A DNA stretch of 64,000 nt from contig NC_133236.1 of assembly GCF_040436345.1 (NCBI RefSeq), positions 15,314,466 to 15,378,465 on the forward strand. Reading direction: 5' to 3'. The stretch comes from Pagrus major (taxonomy: Eukaryota; Chordata; Actinopteri; Spariformes; Sparidae). Position 1 is the first letter of the stretch; every line of letters starts with the position of its first letter. The notes below the pieces were generated by a model. That model did not search any database and was not told the origin of the DNA. It was given only the letters and a program-made list of their open reading frames with translations. Of this stretch, positions 14,201 through 24,734 are shown one piece after another. A program made the position numbers and the translations under genes.

Positions 14201-17200
14201 ACTACAGTATTTCCACGAGGTTAAAACTCCAAAAGCAAAACTGCCCACATACAGACATCAACACTATTCAAAACCAGCCTTTTAAACCATATTTATTTAG
14301 TCAGAGTTTAGGCTTGGTGTCTACTGATGTCCTTTCACCTAGAAATCACCTACACAGTTTTCAGTGGGAGAGGAGTGTTGTTTCTCATGTGAAACTCCCA
14401 CACTTAGAAAACCAACCACAGAGTGACTTGCACGACACTTTTTTTTGTATTGTTTTTTTTAAGGATGGTTAATTAAGAGCAATGCACGTTATGAAAGTGC
14501 ATTTGCGCATTTTTAGTCTTTGACAGTGACACGTGAGCAAACCATTTAGCCTCCAGCTGCTACACAGAGCTACTCTGTGACCCTCAGCAGAGGACTGGTT
14601 GTAATGGATATTTTATTTTTACTGGGACAGCAATTAAAAAGTAATTGCATCAGTGTTAGCTAGCAGCTAATTTGCATGTGTTGACCCCGGGCAGGTAAAC
14701 AAATAAAAACACATAACAGCAACTAGACTACATAAAAACAACACAATACATAAAAGTCCATGAATATGAGCCCTGCATTACATAAAACAATGCAATATAT
14801 AAAAGGTCCATCAGTATAAAAAGTCGAATCAGTATGATAGACAGTGGATGCAAGGCAATCATTGGTGATTACCCTTTTGTGCTGATTTTAGCCAAAACTT
14901 CAGTCTGGTTTTAAACACAGTTCCACTTCCAAGAGTTTAACTGTATGAATGTAAAACATGCTTACTGGGAAAAACAGTGTGAACACTGTGAATAAAACAT
15001 GTAGTCTTACTTCCATTTGCACTGGTCTAACTTTAGAGTAAGGCTGCTCTCTGCTGGAGAGATAAAGTAATACTACTAATGGGCCAGTGTAGTCCCACAC
15101 TCTGTGGTTTAACATGATAATAAACATGTGGTTAACAAAATAATCCAAATATGTGTTTTCACACACAAAATACATGAAGTCTGACATCTATGTTTATAAA
15201 ATTCAATGTTCACACAAATAAACTCGATCAAGAATTAAATAAAAACAGGTTGCAACATGTGGAACAAGTAAGCTCTGTTAACAATTACTAGCTGTTGGAT
15301 AAAAATACCAACAAGCACTTTTTCCTAATCTTAATGCCTTTTTCAGTGAACTTGAGCTACTTCCATTTTATAAATTAACATTAGGTAGCATCATGTTTGG
15401 GGAAATTTGGGAAAAAAGGGGTCCCCAATGGCCAGTCATGTTGGCAAAACTTCCTTTAACCTCCCATGAAGGCACTAAACGGTGCACGGCTGCTGCCTCA
15501 ATATCAATGCTTTATGTGCTGATGATAATTTGCCTTATTATATTTACAATTTGACAAGGATGGAGTTGTTTAGTTATCAATTTAGGGTTTAAGCAACATT
15601 AAGTAGCTTTTTGATCTTAAAATAACAGCTTCAAAATCACTTTGATGGGGTGAATGGTGTCTCCGTCTCAGCCACTCCACTCCCCTAATCCCTGTTTCTG
15701 CACTTCAGTGAGAGGGTAGGATCACAGCGTTACATACATGTTTACTTCAAGATACAAGTTTTCAACACATCACATTGTTCTGACGTAATTAGTTTTGTTT
15801 GTAGTTTGCACCTACATTACATCTGACAAATTGTTGCACACAAAATGCCAATTTCTACATAATGTTGCTTTAATTGTTCTGGTTTTGTAATGTTATTTAT
15901 ATTTGAAAATTATACTTATGAACATTGGAAATTAAAAAAAAAAGTGATTTCGTACATTTTTTTATTGGTGTCAGATTATTTTAAATGATCGTGACGGACG
16001 CTGATGAAGGGGCCCCCTGGAAATTTTTGCCTCAGGCCCCAACAGATTCTAGGATAGCCACTGCTTCTTCTATTTCCTTTGTGCTCTTGTGTCGGTTTTA
16101 AGTTATTAAGCGTTCAGTAATTCACTTTGTTGTGAGATCAGGCTGAGCAATAGGCTTCTTAAAACACTGAATTACATTTAAAAAACAACTGATAGGCTGC
16201 AACTTGTACAAAATGCAGCAAACAAGAAAAGAGAACATAACACACCAGTTCTAGCATCATAACACTGGCCACAAGTGACGCTGAAGACTGATTTTAAAAT
16301 TATTCTACTTGTTTATACAGCCCGAAATAATCCTCTTTCCCTTCATACCTCTCTGATTGCGTTTCTGTTTTTGTTCCAAACTGTTCCTCTGGGTCATTTG
16401 CTGCTGGCTTGCTCAATGTATCAAAAATAAATCAGAGTAAGTATCACAGCTGCTTTCTGTTAGCTTTGGACTCCCATATACAGTCATGGAAAAAATTATT
16501 AGACCACCCTTGTTTTCTTCAATTTCTTGTTCATTTTAATACCTGGTACCACTAAAGGTATAATACAATGAACACGACAAAAAATGCAGCTGATCACATA
16601 ATACTTTATGTCCTATTTGACATTCTTAAGCTCAATTGTATTCCCAGGGTATATAAGAGGCCATTTCATGTCATAAGCAGCACTGCACATGCAAAGGCTT
16701 AGAGTGGTTTCCTGCTTACATTCAAGCCATAGCACAACTCAGAAGTTGTCAGCTCTCACATAATGCCTAAAACAAAAGAATTATGTGAAGCCACAAAGGC
16801 AGCCATCTTGGCACTGCTGGAAATTGGCATGAGTGAGAGACAGGTAGCAAAAAAACTAAAGATCTCCAAGACAGCTGTTCGTTACAACAAGAAAAAACAA
16901 GCCGAACACGGCACTACCAAATTGCTACCTGGCCGCGGCAGGAAACGTCTCTCTACCCCACGAGATGACCGTGCACTCGTCCGTTCCTGTGTCAGGAATC
17001 GTTGTCAGACCTCCAGGGACCTTAAAAATGAGTGGGCACTGTCGAGAAATGTGACTTGTTCGGCAAGGACAGTTCGAAACCGACTTGTTGAAGCTGGTCT
17101 GAAGTCACACAGAGCACGGAAGAAGCCCTTCATCAACGAAAGGCACAGGAAGGCCCGGTTACTCTTTGCTAGGGATCACAAGGATTGGACTGTTGATGAT

Positions 17201-20200
17201 TGGGCTAAGGTTCTCTTCAGTGATGAATCCAATTTTGAGTTGATGCCCACTCCAGCTAACTTACTGGTTAGGAGGAGGCCTGGAGAAGCCTACAAACCAG
17301 ACTGTCTTGCCCCTACAGTAAAACATGGGGGTGGATCAGTGATGATCTGGGGTTGTTTCAGTATGAGTGGAACAGGGCAAATGCAATTGTGTGAAGGGCG
17401 AATGAACCAGGTCATGTACAGGGCTACTCTTGAAAACAGTCTTCTTCCATCAGCTGGAAAACTCTTTCCTGCCTCGAATGACTGGATTTTCCAACAAGAC
17501 AATGCCCCTTGCCACACAGCAAGGTCAGTTAAAGCCTGGATGGAGAACCACAACATTCGCACCATGCCTTGGCCTGCTCAATCACCAGATCTGAATCCAG
17601 TTGAAAACCTATGGAAAATCATCAAACTCAAAATGGAGAACCACAAGCCCAAAAACAAAGCAAATTTGTTTGAATTTGTGCAACAGGAATGGGCTGCTGT
17701 GACAGCAGAACAATGTCAGAAGCTGGTGGAGAGCATGCCAAGACGCATGGCTTCAGTCATCAAAAACAATGGTTACGCAATCAAGTACTAACTCCTGTGT
17801 GTATCATGTGTTTAAAGCAAACAGAAAAGAAAACATGGAATGCTTAAAAGCAGTGTTTTTGGCAGTACAGTGCCATAGCTATTGATGTAAGAACTTAAGT
17901 GATTTTGGTTACTATCAAGAAAACCATGGAAAATGGCTAGATATCAGCTCTTAAATTAAACTCTTACGAGCTATTTTTGTTGTTATCATTATATTTGTCC
18001 AAACAAATGTACCTTTAGTTGAACCAGGCATTAAAATGAACAAGAAATTGAAGAAAACAAGGGTGGTCTAATAATTTTTTCCATGACTGTAATATAGATG
18101 CTAGAAATTCTAGTACCCCGCCAAAACTATTGTGAGAACACTTTATTATAAAGTACTCACAGAGAAGTGCGGTATATGCCAGCACACTTTAGGTAATTTA
18201 GAGGAATGTTATGGTCACAAAACTGTAAATCCTTGAGGATACGCCTTCTCACAGTATGACTGTATTCTTTACTGCAAGATAAAAAAGAGCCAATGTAATG
18301 TTTTCGTGTAATGAGGTGCTCCAGATGTTCAAACCTAAAATTCAAGGTTTTGAGGTGGCGCTCAGGCATTAAAATTGACATTGAGTGGGATGATAGGGAG
18401 CTTGAATGTCTAAAGGAGCAGTGAGGTGCCAAACCATTAAAACAAATTTAAATGAGTTACTTCTGAGACAAAGCTGTTCCTGCAGTCTAAGTAAACAAAA
18501 CACCCTGCTCAGTCATTTACAGCAGCAGCTCCTCAACGTTCTGCTTCCATATATGCTCATATTGTACTGTAAGCTGAGGTGAACCACAGAGCACCTCACA
18601 GATTTTAGTTACACTTGTATCATCTTTATGAGTTAAACACTGAGACAAGAAGCGAGGACGCCCTTGTTCCAAATGTTTAAAAAGGGGCACTACTATCTTT
18701 TCCGTAAGTGAATAAACAAGCTGTTCTCAGAGGAAAATAAAGTTCCCAGAACAATGTTTGAAGCTAGAAAAGGTGGCAGGGTCCGCCAAAAATATAACAG
18801 CGTTATAAACAAAACTAATAAACAAAACACAGACTTTTGTTTATTAGTTTGTTTCGGCATACAAAGAAATTGTGATGCGAGTGCAAACAGAAAAAGATAA
18901 GCGCTAGAAGCACATGATCAGTCATTGATCTGATCCATCTGTTGAGCGATGCTTTCCTTACCTATGAGTTCTGTGGGATTCTTCTCGATAAAGTGTTCAC
19001 AGAGCCTGATGAACATTGCAGTCGTCTCTTTTGAAGGGCATTCTCCGTGGCTGAAACAAACAGAATGACATTGATCTCATGGTCTATATTACCGTTAAGT
19101 GTTTAATTCAAGACAGTGAATGTACTCGTACCCTTTACACTGAAGCTTCACGTATTTGACGCCGTCTTTTTCGATGTCGTTGCGGTCATAGAAGCGAGTA
19201 GTGTTCGTCAAGTCGACAAGCAAACCCATTTTCACCTGAAAGAAGACAAAAATGACACGGTGAGATGTTTGGTGCTTTATTTCAGAATGTTACTCAGAAC
19301 TTCAGTCTTCACACAGTTACTTACTTTTAGACTTTTTAAGTAGTTGGACAGCATGCTCGGGTGAAACCTGTTCTCCTCTGCTACCTGGTCATCATATCTG
19401 GGACCCAACATCGTTTTCATTGGCAGGAATTTACCTGTGTGGGAAAATGTAAGTAATGAACACGTGGTCCTCAGTAAAGCTCACACAAAGCTTATATTTT
19501 GTAAACAATGATTTACAATGATTATCGCACTTCAGACCAAATCAAAAATTTGGATAAATCACTTCACAATCTGGTGTTTTCACAGGTTTTAAAAACTGGG
19601 AATTAGCAGTATATGTATCAAGAAAATGTATAAATCACATTTTAAATTAATCATTAAACAGCACACAAATATATGGAAGCCCATTTCCACCAGTTAAAGA
19701 AAAAGAATTGATGGAAACTTAGCTTTGATTTCTCAGAATTTTGATTTATTAATCTCATAATATCTGATGTTTTATCTCATATTTATGCCCTTAATCTCAT
19801 GTAATGTATCCCATTATCCTCATAATTATGACTTTCTCATGTTTTGATTTTTTTCTATCATAAGTCTGACTTTTTAGCTCACAATTTCAACTTTCTACAT
19901 CACGTTTGACTTTTCATCTCATTATTTTGACTTTTATCTGGTAATTGTGACTTTCTATTATAAACTACTACAAATTAGTGAGGGATATTGGGATATTTTA
20001 GTGTTTCAATTGATCTGAGTCTGTGATATATGTGAATTTCTATTTTGTGGATATTTTTGGTCACCAAAAAATAATGCAACACATTTCATTTGACTTTTAT
20101 TGCATATCCATGCACATGCATACAGTCGTGGTCAAAAGTTTACATAAACTTGTAAAGAACATGTATATCATGACAGTTTTCAGTTCAAATGATTTCTACA

Positions 20201-22380
20201 GCTCTCATTTTTCTGTGATGGAATGAGAGGAAGTACTTTGTCACAAAAAGAAACATTCATGAAGTTTGGTTCGTTGATGAATTTATTTTGGGTCTTCTCC
20301 TTTACCACTTCTGATGTGTTTTTGGGATCATTGTCCACCCAACTGCACCCAAGACCCAATCTTCTGACTGATGCTTTTAGGTTTTCCTGAAGAATTTGGA
20401 GATAATCCTCCTTCTTCAATATTCCATTTACTTTCATTAGAGCAGCAGATCCACCGGCAGCAAAACAGCCCCGCAGCATAATACTGCCACCACCATGCTT
20501 GACAGTAGGTACGGTGTTCCTGCAGCAAACTGCAGTCTAGCTTTAAGGTGCCATGTCTGGAGCAAGAGCTTCCTTCTTGTACGGCAGCCTCTCAGCCCAT
20601 GTAGATGCAAAACACACATGACTGTGGACACTGACACCCGTCTCCCAGCAGCTTCTAACTCATTACAGACTTGCTTTTTGGTGGTTTTTGGTTGACTCTT
20701 GACCATCCTGACCAGTTTTCTCTCAGCAGCAGATGATAGTTTACGTTTTCTCCCTGATCGGGGCAGCGACACTACTGTGCCATGCAATTTATGCTTACAA
20801 ATAGTTGTTTGTACAGTTGATCTTGGGACCTGTAACTGCTTTGAAATGGCTCCAATTGACTTTCCTGACTAGTTCAAATCAATAGCGGGCTCTTTCAGAT
20901 CAATGCTGAGCTCTTTAGACTTTCCCATTCTAGTGTTTGTGGCTGAGTCTAATGGGTGTATCAAACAAGCCTTACTAAAATGGGCCCTGAAAAGTCGTCA
21001 ACTGTTATCAATCCGAATCACTCAGAGGAAGTTAAGAGGTCGTGCTACAGAGAAAATCTGAGTCACACAACTTTCTATAATCACCTAAATGTATCGTTCA
21101 AGTTACTGTATGTTTATTTTTGAGCCAGCAGATCTGGTCACATTTTCAAGAAGAGCCATAATAAATGAAAACTTCATGAATGTCTCTTTTTGTGACAGAG
21201 TACTTCCTCTCATTCACCACAGAGAAATGAGAGTTGTAGAAATGCACCCACATTCCAATAAGCCTGACTAATTATGAGTAACATTTTGACTGTTTATCTT
21301 ATACTATAACGTTTTTTAATCTCGAAATGATGACTTCATGTCTAAGAATTTCGACCTTCTATCTCAGAACTATGACTCATGTGGCCTTCCTGTGTGCTAC
21401 AGTTAAAGCAATACGTCTGGATTTTAAAGTGCCACCATTACCAGCACTGCCTTTAATTTGAGCCTCTGTCTCGACTGCTGTACTGATAAAATGCAGACGA
21501 GGGGTAGAGATTGGTCTTGCCATGCCAGATCCGAGTAAACAAGTAGTTATATCGACATGATTTACTGTACAGCGACCACTACACAGGATCGTGCACAACC
21601 ATGCTACTGCCCCGGTTTGTTTTGACACGTGACGCTCCGACAGCGATGCTAGCCAGCTCTGTAACTGTTAGCACTTTTCTACTGCACTTTTTCTCATGGG
21701 AAATAAATGAAAGACGCATAGCCCACAAAGTCAGCTTTAGTTCAGGATGAAATCTGAGTTGTTGGCTAGTAAAAAGCACGCGTGTCTGCAAAGAGTTGAG
21801 CTTTGATAGCCCGTAAGCCACAGGTGCCAGTTTAGCTAAACAACGCGCGCTCGAGTGGTGTCACACCAAACTCCATTTAAAAATATGACAAATTAAGGTG
21901 GCCTCGCTGTAAGCGGCAAACAAACATGCGCACTAATAAATGTCTGAGCTTCTTGAGTTCGTTAGTGTCATCGGCATTTTATCTCACATCAAACATCACT
22001 TCATTTAAAAAAAAAATGATATGACTTCGGACTGCACTGCTCACTAACGTCACTGTGTTGTGATGCTAGACATGCCATTTATACGTGACTGAAACTGAAC
22101 CAAGTTGCTGCCTGGTACATCAGGACATTCAGAAAATTAGAAAGCGGATCATAACATACCAGAAAAGGTACCCAGTTATGTTCTATCGGCATCCAGGGTG
22201 AAGAACACAAGTTGCAATAAATCCCACAGCTAACAGCTAATTATAATAGCAACTGCAAAACGTACCGTTAATTTAGTATGATTAATGAAGCGTTGGATTA
22301 GCTGTTTCTGTCTCACCTGCCACTGGCTGTCCTCTTCTGGGACAATTCCGCCATCGAGGAGGGGGTCCGTTATGTGACAT
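5152..22380 (-). CDS. rngtt: mRNA capping enzyme (RNA 5'-triphosphatase / guanylyltransferase), 5' eight exons
   Basis: This nuclear bifunctional enzyme removes the gamma phosphate from nascent pol II transcripts and adds the GMP cap. Coding exons read on the minus strand are 22380-22317, 19434-19325, 19235-19132, 19050-18962, 11282-11207, 9551-9299, 7005-6896 and 5253-5152. All are bounded by AG/GT and their phases chain without a break (908 nt, 302 codons plus 2 nt). The protein starts [18 protein letters not shown]. It carries the cysteine-phosphatase loop [10 protein letters not shown] with the nucleophile at residue 126, the same number as in the human enzyme, then an acidic stretch and a basic KRKKEKLK linker. 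It reaches the guanylyltransferase motif I KADGTR (nucleophilic lysine about residue 298) in the last exon. The remaining guanylyltransferase/OB-fold half (the human protein is about 597 residues) is not in the window; nothing matching the next exon was seen between 1 and 5151. Intron 4 (7.7 kb) is swollen by a Tc1 insertion. Confidence 0.96.
7006..9298. other. RNGTT intron 6
   Basis: No exon or recognisable element was found in this 2.3-kb intron. It is AT-rich with a T-run near 8419. Confidence 0.5.
9299..9551 (-). CDS. rngtt: rngtt exon 6, end of triphosphatase domain and linker
   Basis: This 253-nt exon encodes [20 protein letters not shown], then the [10 protein letters not shown] helix, an acidic run ([13 protein letters not shown]) and a Ser/Gly-rich segment ending in KRKKEKLKL. 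The acidic-to-basic linker between the two catalytic domains is a known feature of metazoan capping enzymes. The basic cluster may help nuclear import (inference). Confidence 0.95.
10541..10720. repeat. Dispersed repeat, partial copy (related to 49600-49840)
   Basis: The block containing GGGGCTACCTGGTTAGCATG and AAATATCTCTACAACACA resembles GGGGCTAGCTGGTCGGCATG and AGATATCTCTTCAACACA at about 49675-49725. Both are followed by a matching TTTTAAACTTAAATT stretch. The two are diverged copies of one interspersed repeat family. Confidence 0.45.
11207..11282 (-). CDS. rngtt: rngtt exon 5, triphosphatase active-site exon
   Basis: This 76-nt exon encodes [20 protein letters not shown] followed by EKMDW. 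It contains the complete HCxxxxxR(T/S) phosphate-binding loop of the protein-tyrosine-phosphatase superfamily. The cysteine and arginine needed for catalysis are both present, so the triphosphatase should be active. Confidence 0.95.
11283..16480. other. RNGTT intron 4, left part: no gene seen
   Basis: This AT-rich intron carries short tandem A/T tracts (about 12300-12330). It also has a small direct repeat of about 40 bp around 14727 and 14775 (ACATAAAA..CAATAcATAAAAGTCCAT type). No exon with homology was recognised. Confidence 0.5.
16481..16560 (+). repeat. Tc1 left terminal inverted repeat
   Basis: The repeat begins CAGTCATGGAAAAAATTATT and is preceded by TA. It is the reverse complement of 18010-18089. 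Confidence 0.95.
16763..17791 (+). CDS. Tc1-like transposase, intact, 342 aa
   Basis: This is a DDE cut-and-paste transposase that would bind the element's inverted repeats and reinsert the element at TA. An N-terminal helix-turn-helix region (residues about 10-45, [17 protein letters not shown]) is followed by a GRPR-like basic segment (GRGRKR, 57-62) and a second DNA-binding helix region to about 120. The catalytic triad is complete: D154 in [11 protein letters not shown]246 in FQQDNAPCH, and E281 in [11 protein letters not shown]. There are 34 residues between the last two (DD34E, the Tc1 signature). Length matches functional Tc1 transposases (about 340). A glycine-rich [13 protein letters not shown] lies at 188-200. 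There is no frameshift or internal stop, so it may be functional; activity is inference. Confidence 0.97.
   Translation: MPKTKELCEATKAAILALLEIGMSERQVAKKLKISKTAVRYNKKKQAEHGTTKLLPGRGRKRLSTPRDDRALVRSCVRNRCQTSRDLKNEWALSRNVTCSARTVRNRLVEAGLKSHRARKKPFINERHRKARLLFARDHKDWTVDDWAKVLFSDESNFELMPTPANLLVRRRPGEAYKPDCLAPTVKHGGGSVMIWGCFSMSGTGQMQLCEGRMNQVMYRATLENSLLPSAGKLFPASNDWIFQQDNAPCHTARSVKAWMENHNIRTMPWPAQSPDLNPVENLWKIIKLKMENHKPKNKANLFEFVQQEWAAVTAEQCQKLVESMPRRMASVIKNNGYAIKY
18010..18089 (-). repeat. Tc1 right terminal inverted repeat
   Basis: The reverse complement of this stretch begins CAGTCATGGAAAAAATTATT, identical to the left end. It is followed by TA. Confidence 0.95.
18679..18850. repeat. Dispersed repeat family A, partial copy
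   Basis: It contains AGGTGGCAGGGTCCGCCA preceded by the GAAGCTAG block, shared with the copies at 23296-23650 (opposite orientation) and 38195-38450. A remnant of the GGCACTA end is visible near 18686. Confidence 0.6.
19700..20010. repeat. Degenerate tandem repeat (ATCTCATAATTATGACTTT-type)
   Basis: Imperfect units of roughly 20 bp such as ATCTCATAATATCTGATGTTT, CTCATAATTATGACTTTCTC and TTTTATCTGGTAATTGTGAC run in tandem. The same units resume at 21270-21375 beyond the Tc1 remnant, which therefore interrupted one tract. Confidence 0.65.
20123..21245 (-). mobile_element. Decayed Tc1-like transposon
   Basis: The left end CAGTCGTGGTCAAAAGTTTAC is typical of vertebrate Tc1 elements and is preceded by TA. 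Inner inverted repeats of about 75 bp (20188-20265 and 21170-21243) frame a minus-strand transposase remnant. The outermost right end is missing or too diverged to recognise. It is not autonomous. Confidence 0.88.
20180..20787 (-). pseudogene. Tc1 transposase remnant
   Basis: A minus-strand frame reads [20 protein letters not shown] (the GRPR-like and second DNA-binding region) through [25 protein letters not shown] in separate pieces. It then jumps, by deletion and frame change, to [20 protein letters not shown] and [10 protein letters not shown]. The segment with the first catalytic aspartate and the C-terminal region with the catalytic glutamate are gone. The N terminus is also incomplete. 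No protein function is expected. Confidence 0.85.
21270..21375. repeat. Continuation of the degenerate tandem repeat
   Basis: Units such as ATTTTGACTGTTTATCTTAT, ATGACTTCATGTCTAAG and TCTATCTCAGAACTATGACTC match the tract at 19700-20010 on the other side of the Tc1 remnant. Confidence 0.55.
22317..22380 (-). CDS. rngtt: rngtt exon 1, start codon
   Basis: The ATG is at 22380-22378. The exon ends after 21 codons plus one base at a GTGAGA donor. The encoded N terminus ([17 protein letters not shown]) is the conserved start of vertebrate capping enzymes, which fixes the start. The sequence upstream of about 22400 is the presumed promoter side; no TATA-like element is convincing. Confidence 0.93.
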
Positions 22381-24326
22381 TTTCAGGAGAGGTTTTGGTG
22401 CAGTGAATCTAACTAGCTAGCCTGTAGCTTGACGCTCCCTCTCTCAGATCACGCTGATTCCCGGTTGTCGTTCACCCAAGCACCGCGGACTCAAGGCCCT
22501 TTAGCTTCTAATTCAGGAGAATCATCCAACAAGTTTGAGCCCGGTCAACATCCTGACGGGCCGGCAGATATTTACACAAAACATATGTTGTTACGACTCA
22601 CGGTCGATAAGCATCCCAAAAATGGTGTTATGTTTTTATTCCGTTTTTTCTTAAATCCAGATTGTTAGCAATTAGCTAGCACAGCCTCGCTACAGTCAAC
22701 AAACGCGCTAGCTAGCTAGGGCTAAACTAGCTTTGTCTTCTACTCTGGTTGCTAATGTTTGTAGCTCAGACGACAACTTTCGTGCTGCTGCCACCTGCTG
22801 TACACACGAGGAAGGACACAAAACTGCAAAATTCATGATTTAGAAGCAGTGTTTTCTACAAAATAAATAAAAAGAACATTGATGCATGTTTTCTCTAAGT
22901 TTTAGCATTTCATCAGTACATTATCTTATGACCACGTACTGTACTTTTACTCTTCTGCAAAAATGCACATGCACACATGCTTATAAAAGTATACTCTTAT
23001 CACAGACCATATCATCCTTTGTCTTTGAAATGGATTAAAAGCAGCACACTGAAAACAATATGTACTCAAACAACAAGACAGAAGGTAAAATACTGATTTT
23101 CCTTTCTTTGTTTTACATGTTTGTTTAATATTCTTGTGATTTTCTGCTACAGAAGTCCTGGTCATGTTCAATAAAGTACAAACTCACACCAGTTTTCAAA
23201 CACGTTTAACTGTGTACATGTTATAGAAACGTGAATATACGTGAATATTTATTAAATGTTTCAATGCATTTGGTAATTAATTAACTTTGAATCGTTTAAA
23301 GGTGCACTATGTAATTTTGGGGAAGAAATTTTAACCAGAAGAGAAAGATCTTTGTTGATTTTTTATGTCTAAGCAAACTTAATAATCAAACTCTCATGTT
23401 TTCATGACTGAATAAACTGAATAAACAATCTGACCTTAAAGGACAACACGATTTCAGTTTATATGTGGCGGACCCTGCCACCTTTCTAGCTTCAAACAGT
23501 GTTCTGGGGACCTTATTTTCCTCTGGGAACAGCTTCTTTATTCAGTTATGGAAAAAATACATATTTCTGAGTTGAGTACCTCATTAATGTTGTAAATATT
23601 AAAATTCTGAGTTTGAATTTCTTCTCCAAAACTACATAGTGCCACTTTAACAATTTTAATATACAGTATATACAATATACAGTGAACAAAGTTACATTTG
23701 TGATAAGGCATTACATTATATCTGTAAACAGCATGTTGAGTGTAGTTCTGGAGCCCTTTTTACCTCATTTTATACAAAAACAACTGTTATGAAAGGGATA
23801 TCTAAAAATGGCTGGAAAACAATAAATGCTATACTATCAAACAGCTTATGTAAAGTACATGTTAATGTTATAACTGATGCCAAGTTGTGCAGGAACAGGA
23901 AACATATGAGAACCTTAATATAGTACACAGTATTCTGACTTTTAAAACAGAATTTAATTCTCACTATTTACACAAATCTACCAAGCTACCATGGACAAAC
24001 CTGGGCTTTATGATATAATATGATGCAGTCTGAATGTGCTCATATTTGTTTCATCATTTCAACCTCCACCACATAATGTATTAACACAAAACTCTTGCTC
24101 GAGGGACATACAGTTATGTCCATATCATTATCTCTGCAAATGACATCAAGTTGACTCAATAAAGCAGCAACTATGCACGTTTTTTTAAATAAATATTTAC
24201 ATGTTTGTATCAATAAAAGATAGACATTGGCGAAATGTAAACTTGCAGTATTTTACACAACAAGGCGTTCAAGTCACAGTCTGACTTGATTCTTGGAAAG
24301 TCATTAAAGTTTTCTTGTCACTTCCC
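22381..24326. other. Spacer between rngtt 5' end and cytokine receptor 3' end
   Basis: It holds the presumed rngtt promoter (22381 to about 22800, with several GCTAGC motifs), then an AT-rich stretch with a family A foldback repeat. The receptor 3' untranslated region should occupy the part just below 24327. No AATAAA on the minus strand is clearly placed. Confidence 0.5.
23296..23650. repeat. Family A foldback repeat, complete copy
   Basis: The left end TTAAAGGTGCACTATGTAAT and the right end (reverse complement TTAAAGTGGCACTATGTAGT) form inverted repeats of about 36 bp with a few mismatches, continuing into TTTTGG.GAAGAAATT. The 355-bp interior is non-coding and includes TGGCGGACCCTGCCACCT. 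This is a MITE-like structure. Confidence 0.75.
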
Positions 24327-24734
24327 TTACCTGCCCTGACCTTGTTCAAACATGTCCAAACTGACGTAAACACTCAGTGGTGGCACCTTTTCCTGCTGTT
24401 TCACTGGAACACGCTTACATTGCTTACTAGTCTTCAGAGCAGGAGTTTCCTGGGGACTCTGACTTCGATATGGGCTGGACGGGCCGCTCTCTGAAGAAAG
24501 CAGTTGTGTTAATTCTCCAGGAGAAGATAGAGGCTGTGTCTCTACAGATTCAACTGGGTCTTCAGTTTGTATGTCTGTTGCCAGGGCTATAGCAGGGTCA
24601 GCGTATCCCTTTGTCTGGTCGCTTGCTGGGTTTTCATTACAGCCTGTGTCAAGCGGAGAGGTGGACGCTCTCTGAGCTTCCTCAATGTAAATCTTGTCAT
24701 AGGTGCTTTCGGATGGCTCAAAGGAGCACGTTCC
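24327..24734 (-). CDS. Receptor exon 16: cytoplasmic tail
   Basis: It encodes 135 residues ending DMFEQGQGR, with stop TAA at 24329-24327. Tyrosines lie in TYDKIYIEE (679, 683), GYADP (711), SPYRSQSP (756) and SVYVSLD (790). YRSQ fits YxxQ, the STAT3-docking pattern. The tail is shorter than in mammalian gp130 (about 277 residues). The stop lies within CAGGTAAGG, a perfect donor consensus, so an alternative spliced end is possible. Confidence 0.85.
   Translation of the reverse strand, partial: GTCSFEPSESTYDKIYIEEAQRASTSPLDTGCNENPASDQTKGYADPAIALATDIQTEDPVESVETQPLSSPGELTQLLSSESGPSSPYRSQSPQETPALKTSKQCKRVPVKQQEKVPPLSVYVSLDMFEQGQGR

Larger units (their letters stand above)
16481..18089 (+). mobile_element. 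Complete Tc1-like DNA transposon, 1609 bp
   Basis: The element is flanked by TA at 16479-16480 and 18090-18091, the target duplicated by Tc1/mariner elements. Its ends are 80-bp inverted repeats (16481-16560 and 18010-18089). The outer 60 bases match perfectly and about three mismatches lie in the inner 20. One uninterrupted transposase gene fills the centre. The intact ends and frame point to a recent insertion. It sits inside RNGTT intron 4, opposite in direction to the host gene. Confidence 0.97.

Noticed and set aside
16000..16025. CTGATGAAGGGGCCCCCTGGAAA, resembling a hammerhead core
   Set aside because: The sequence after the hairpin is GGAAAT and not GAAAC in the right register; no palindrome or second copy accompanies it.
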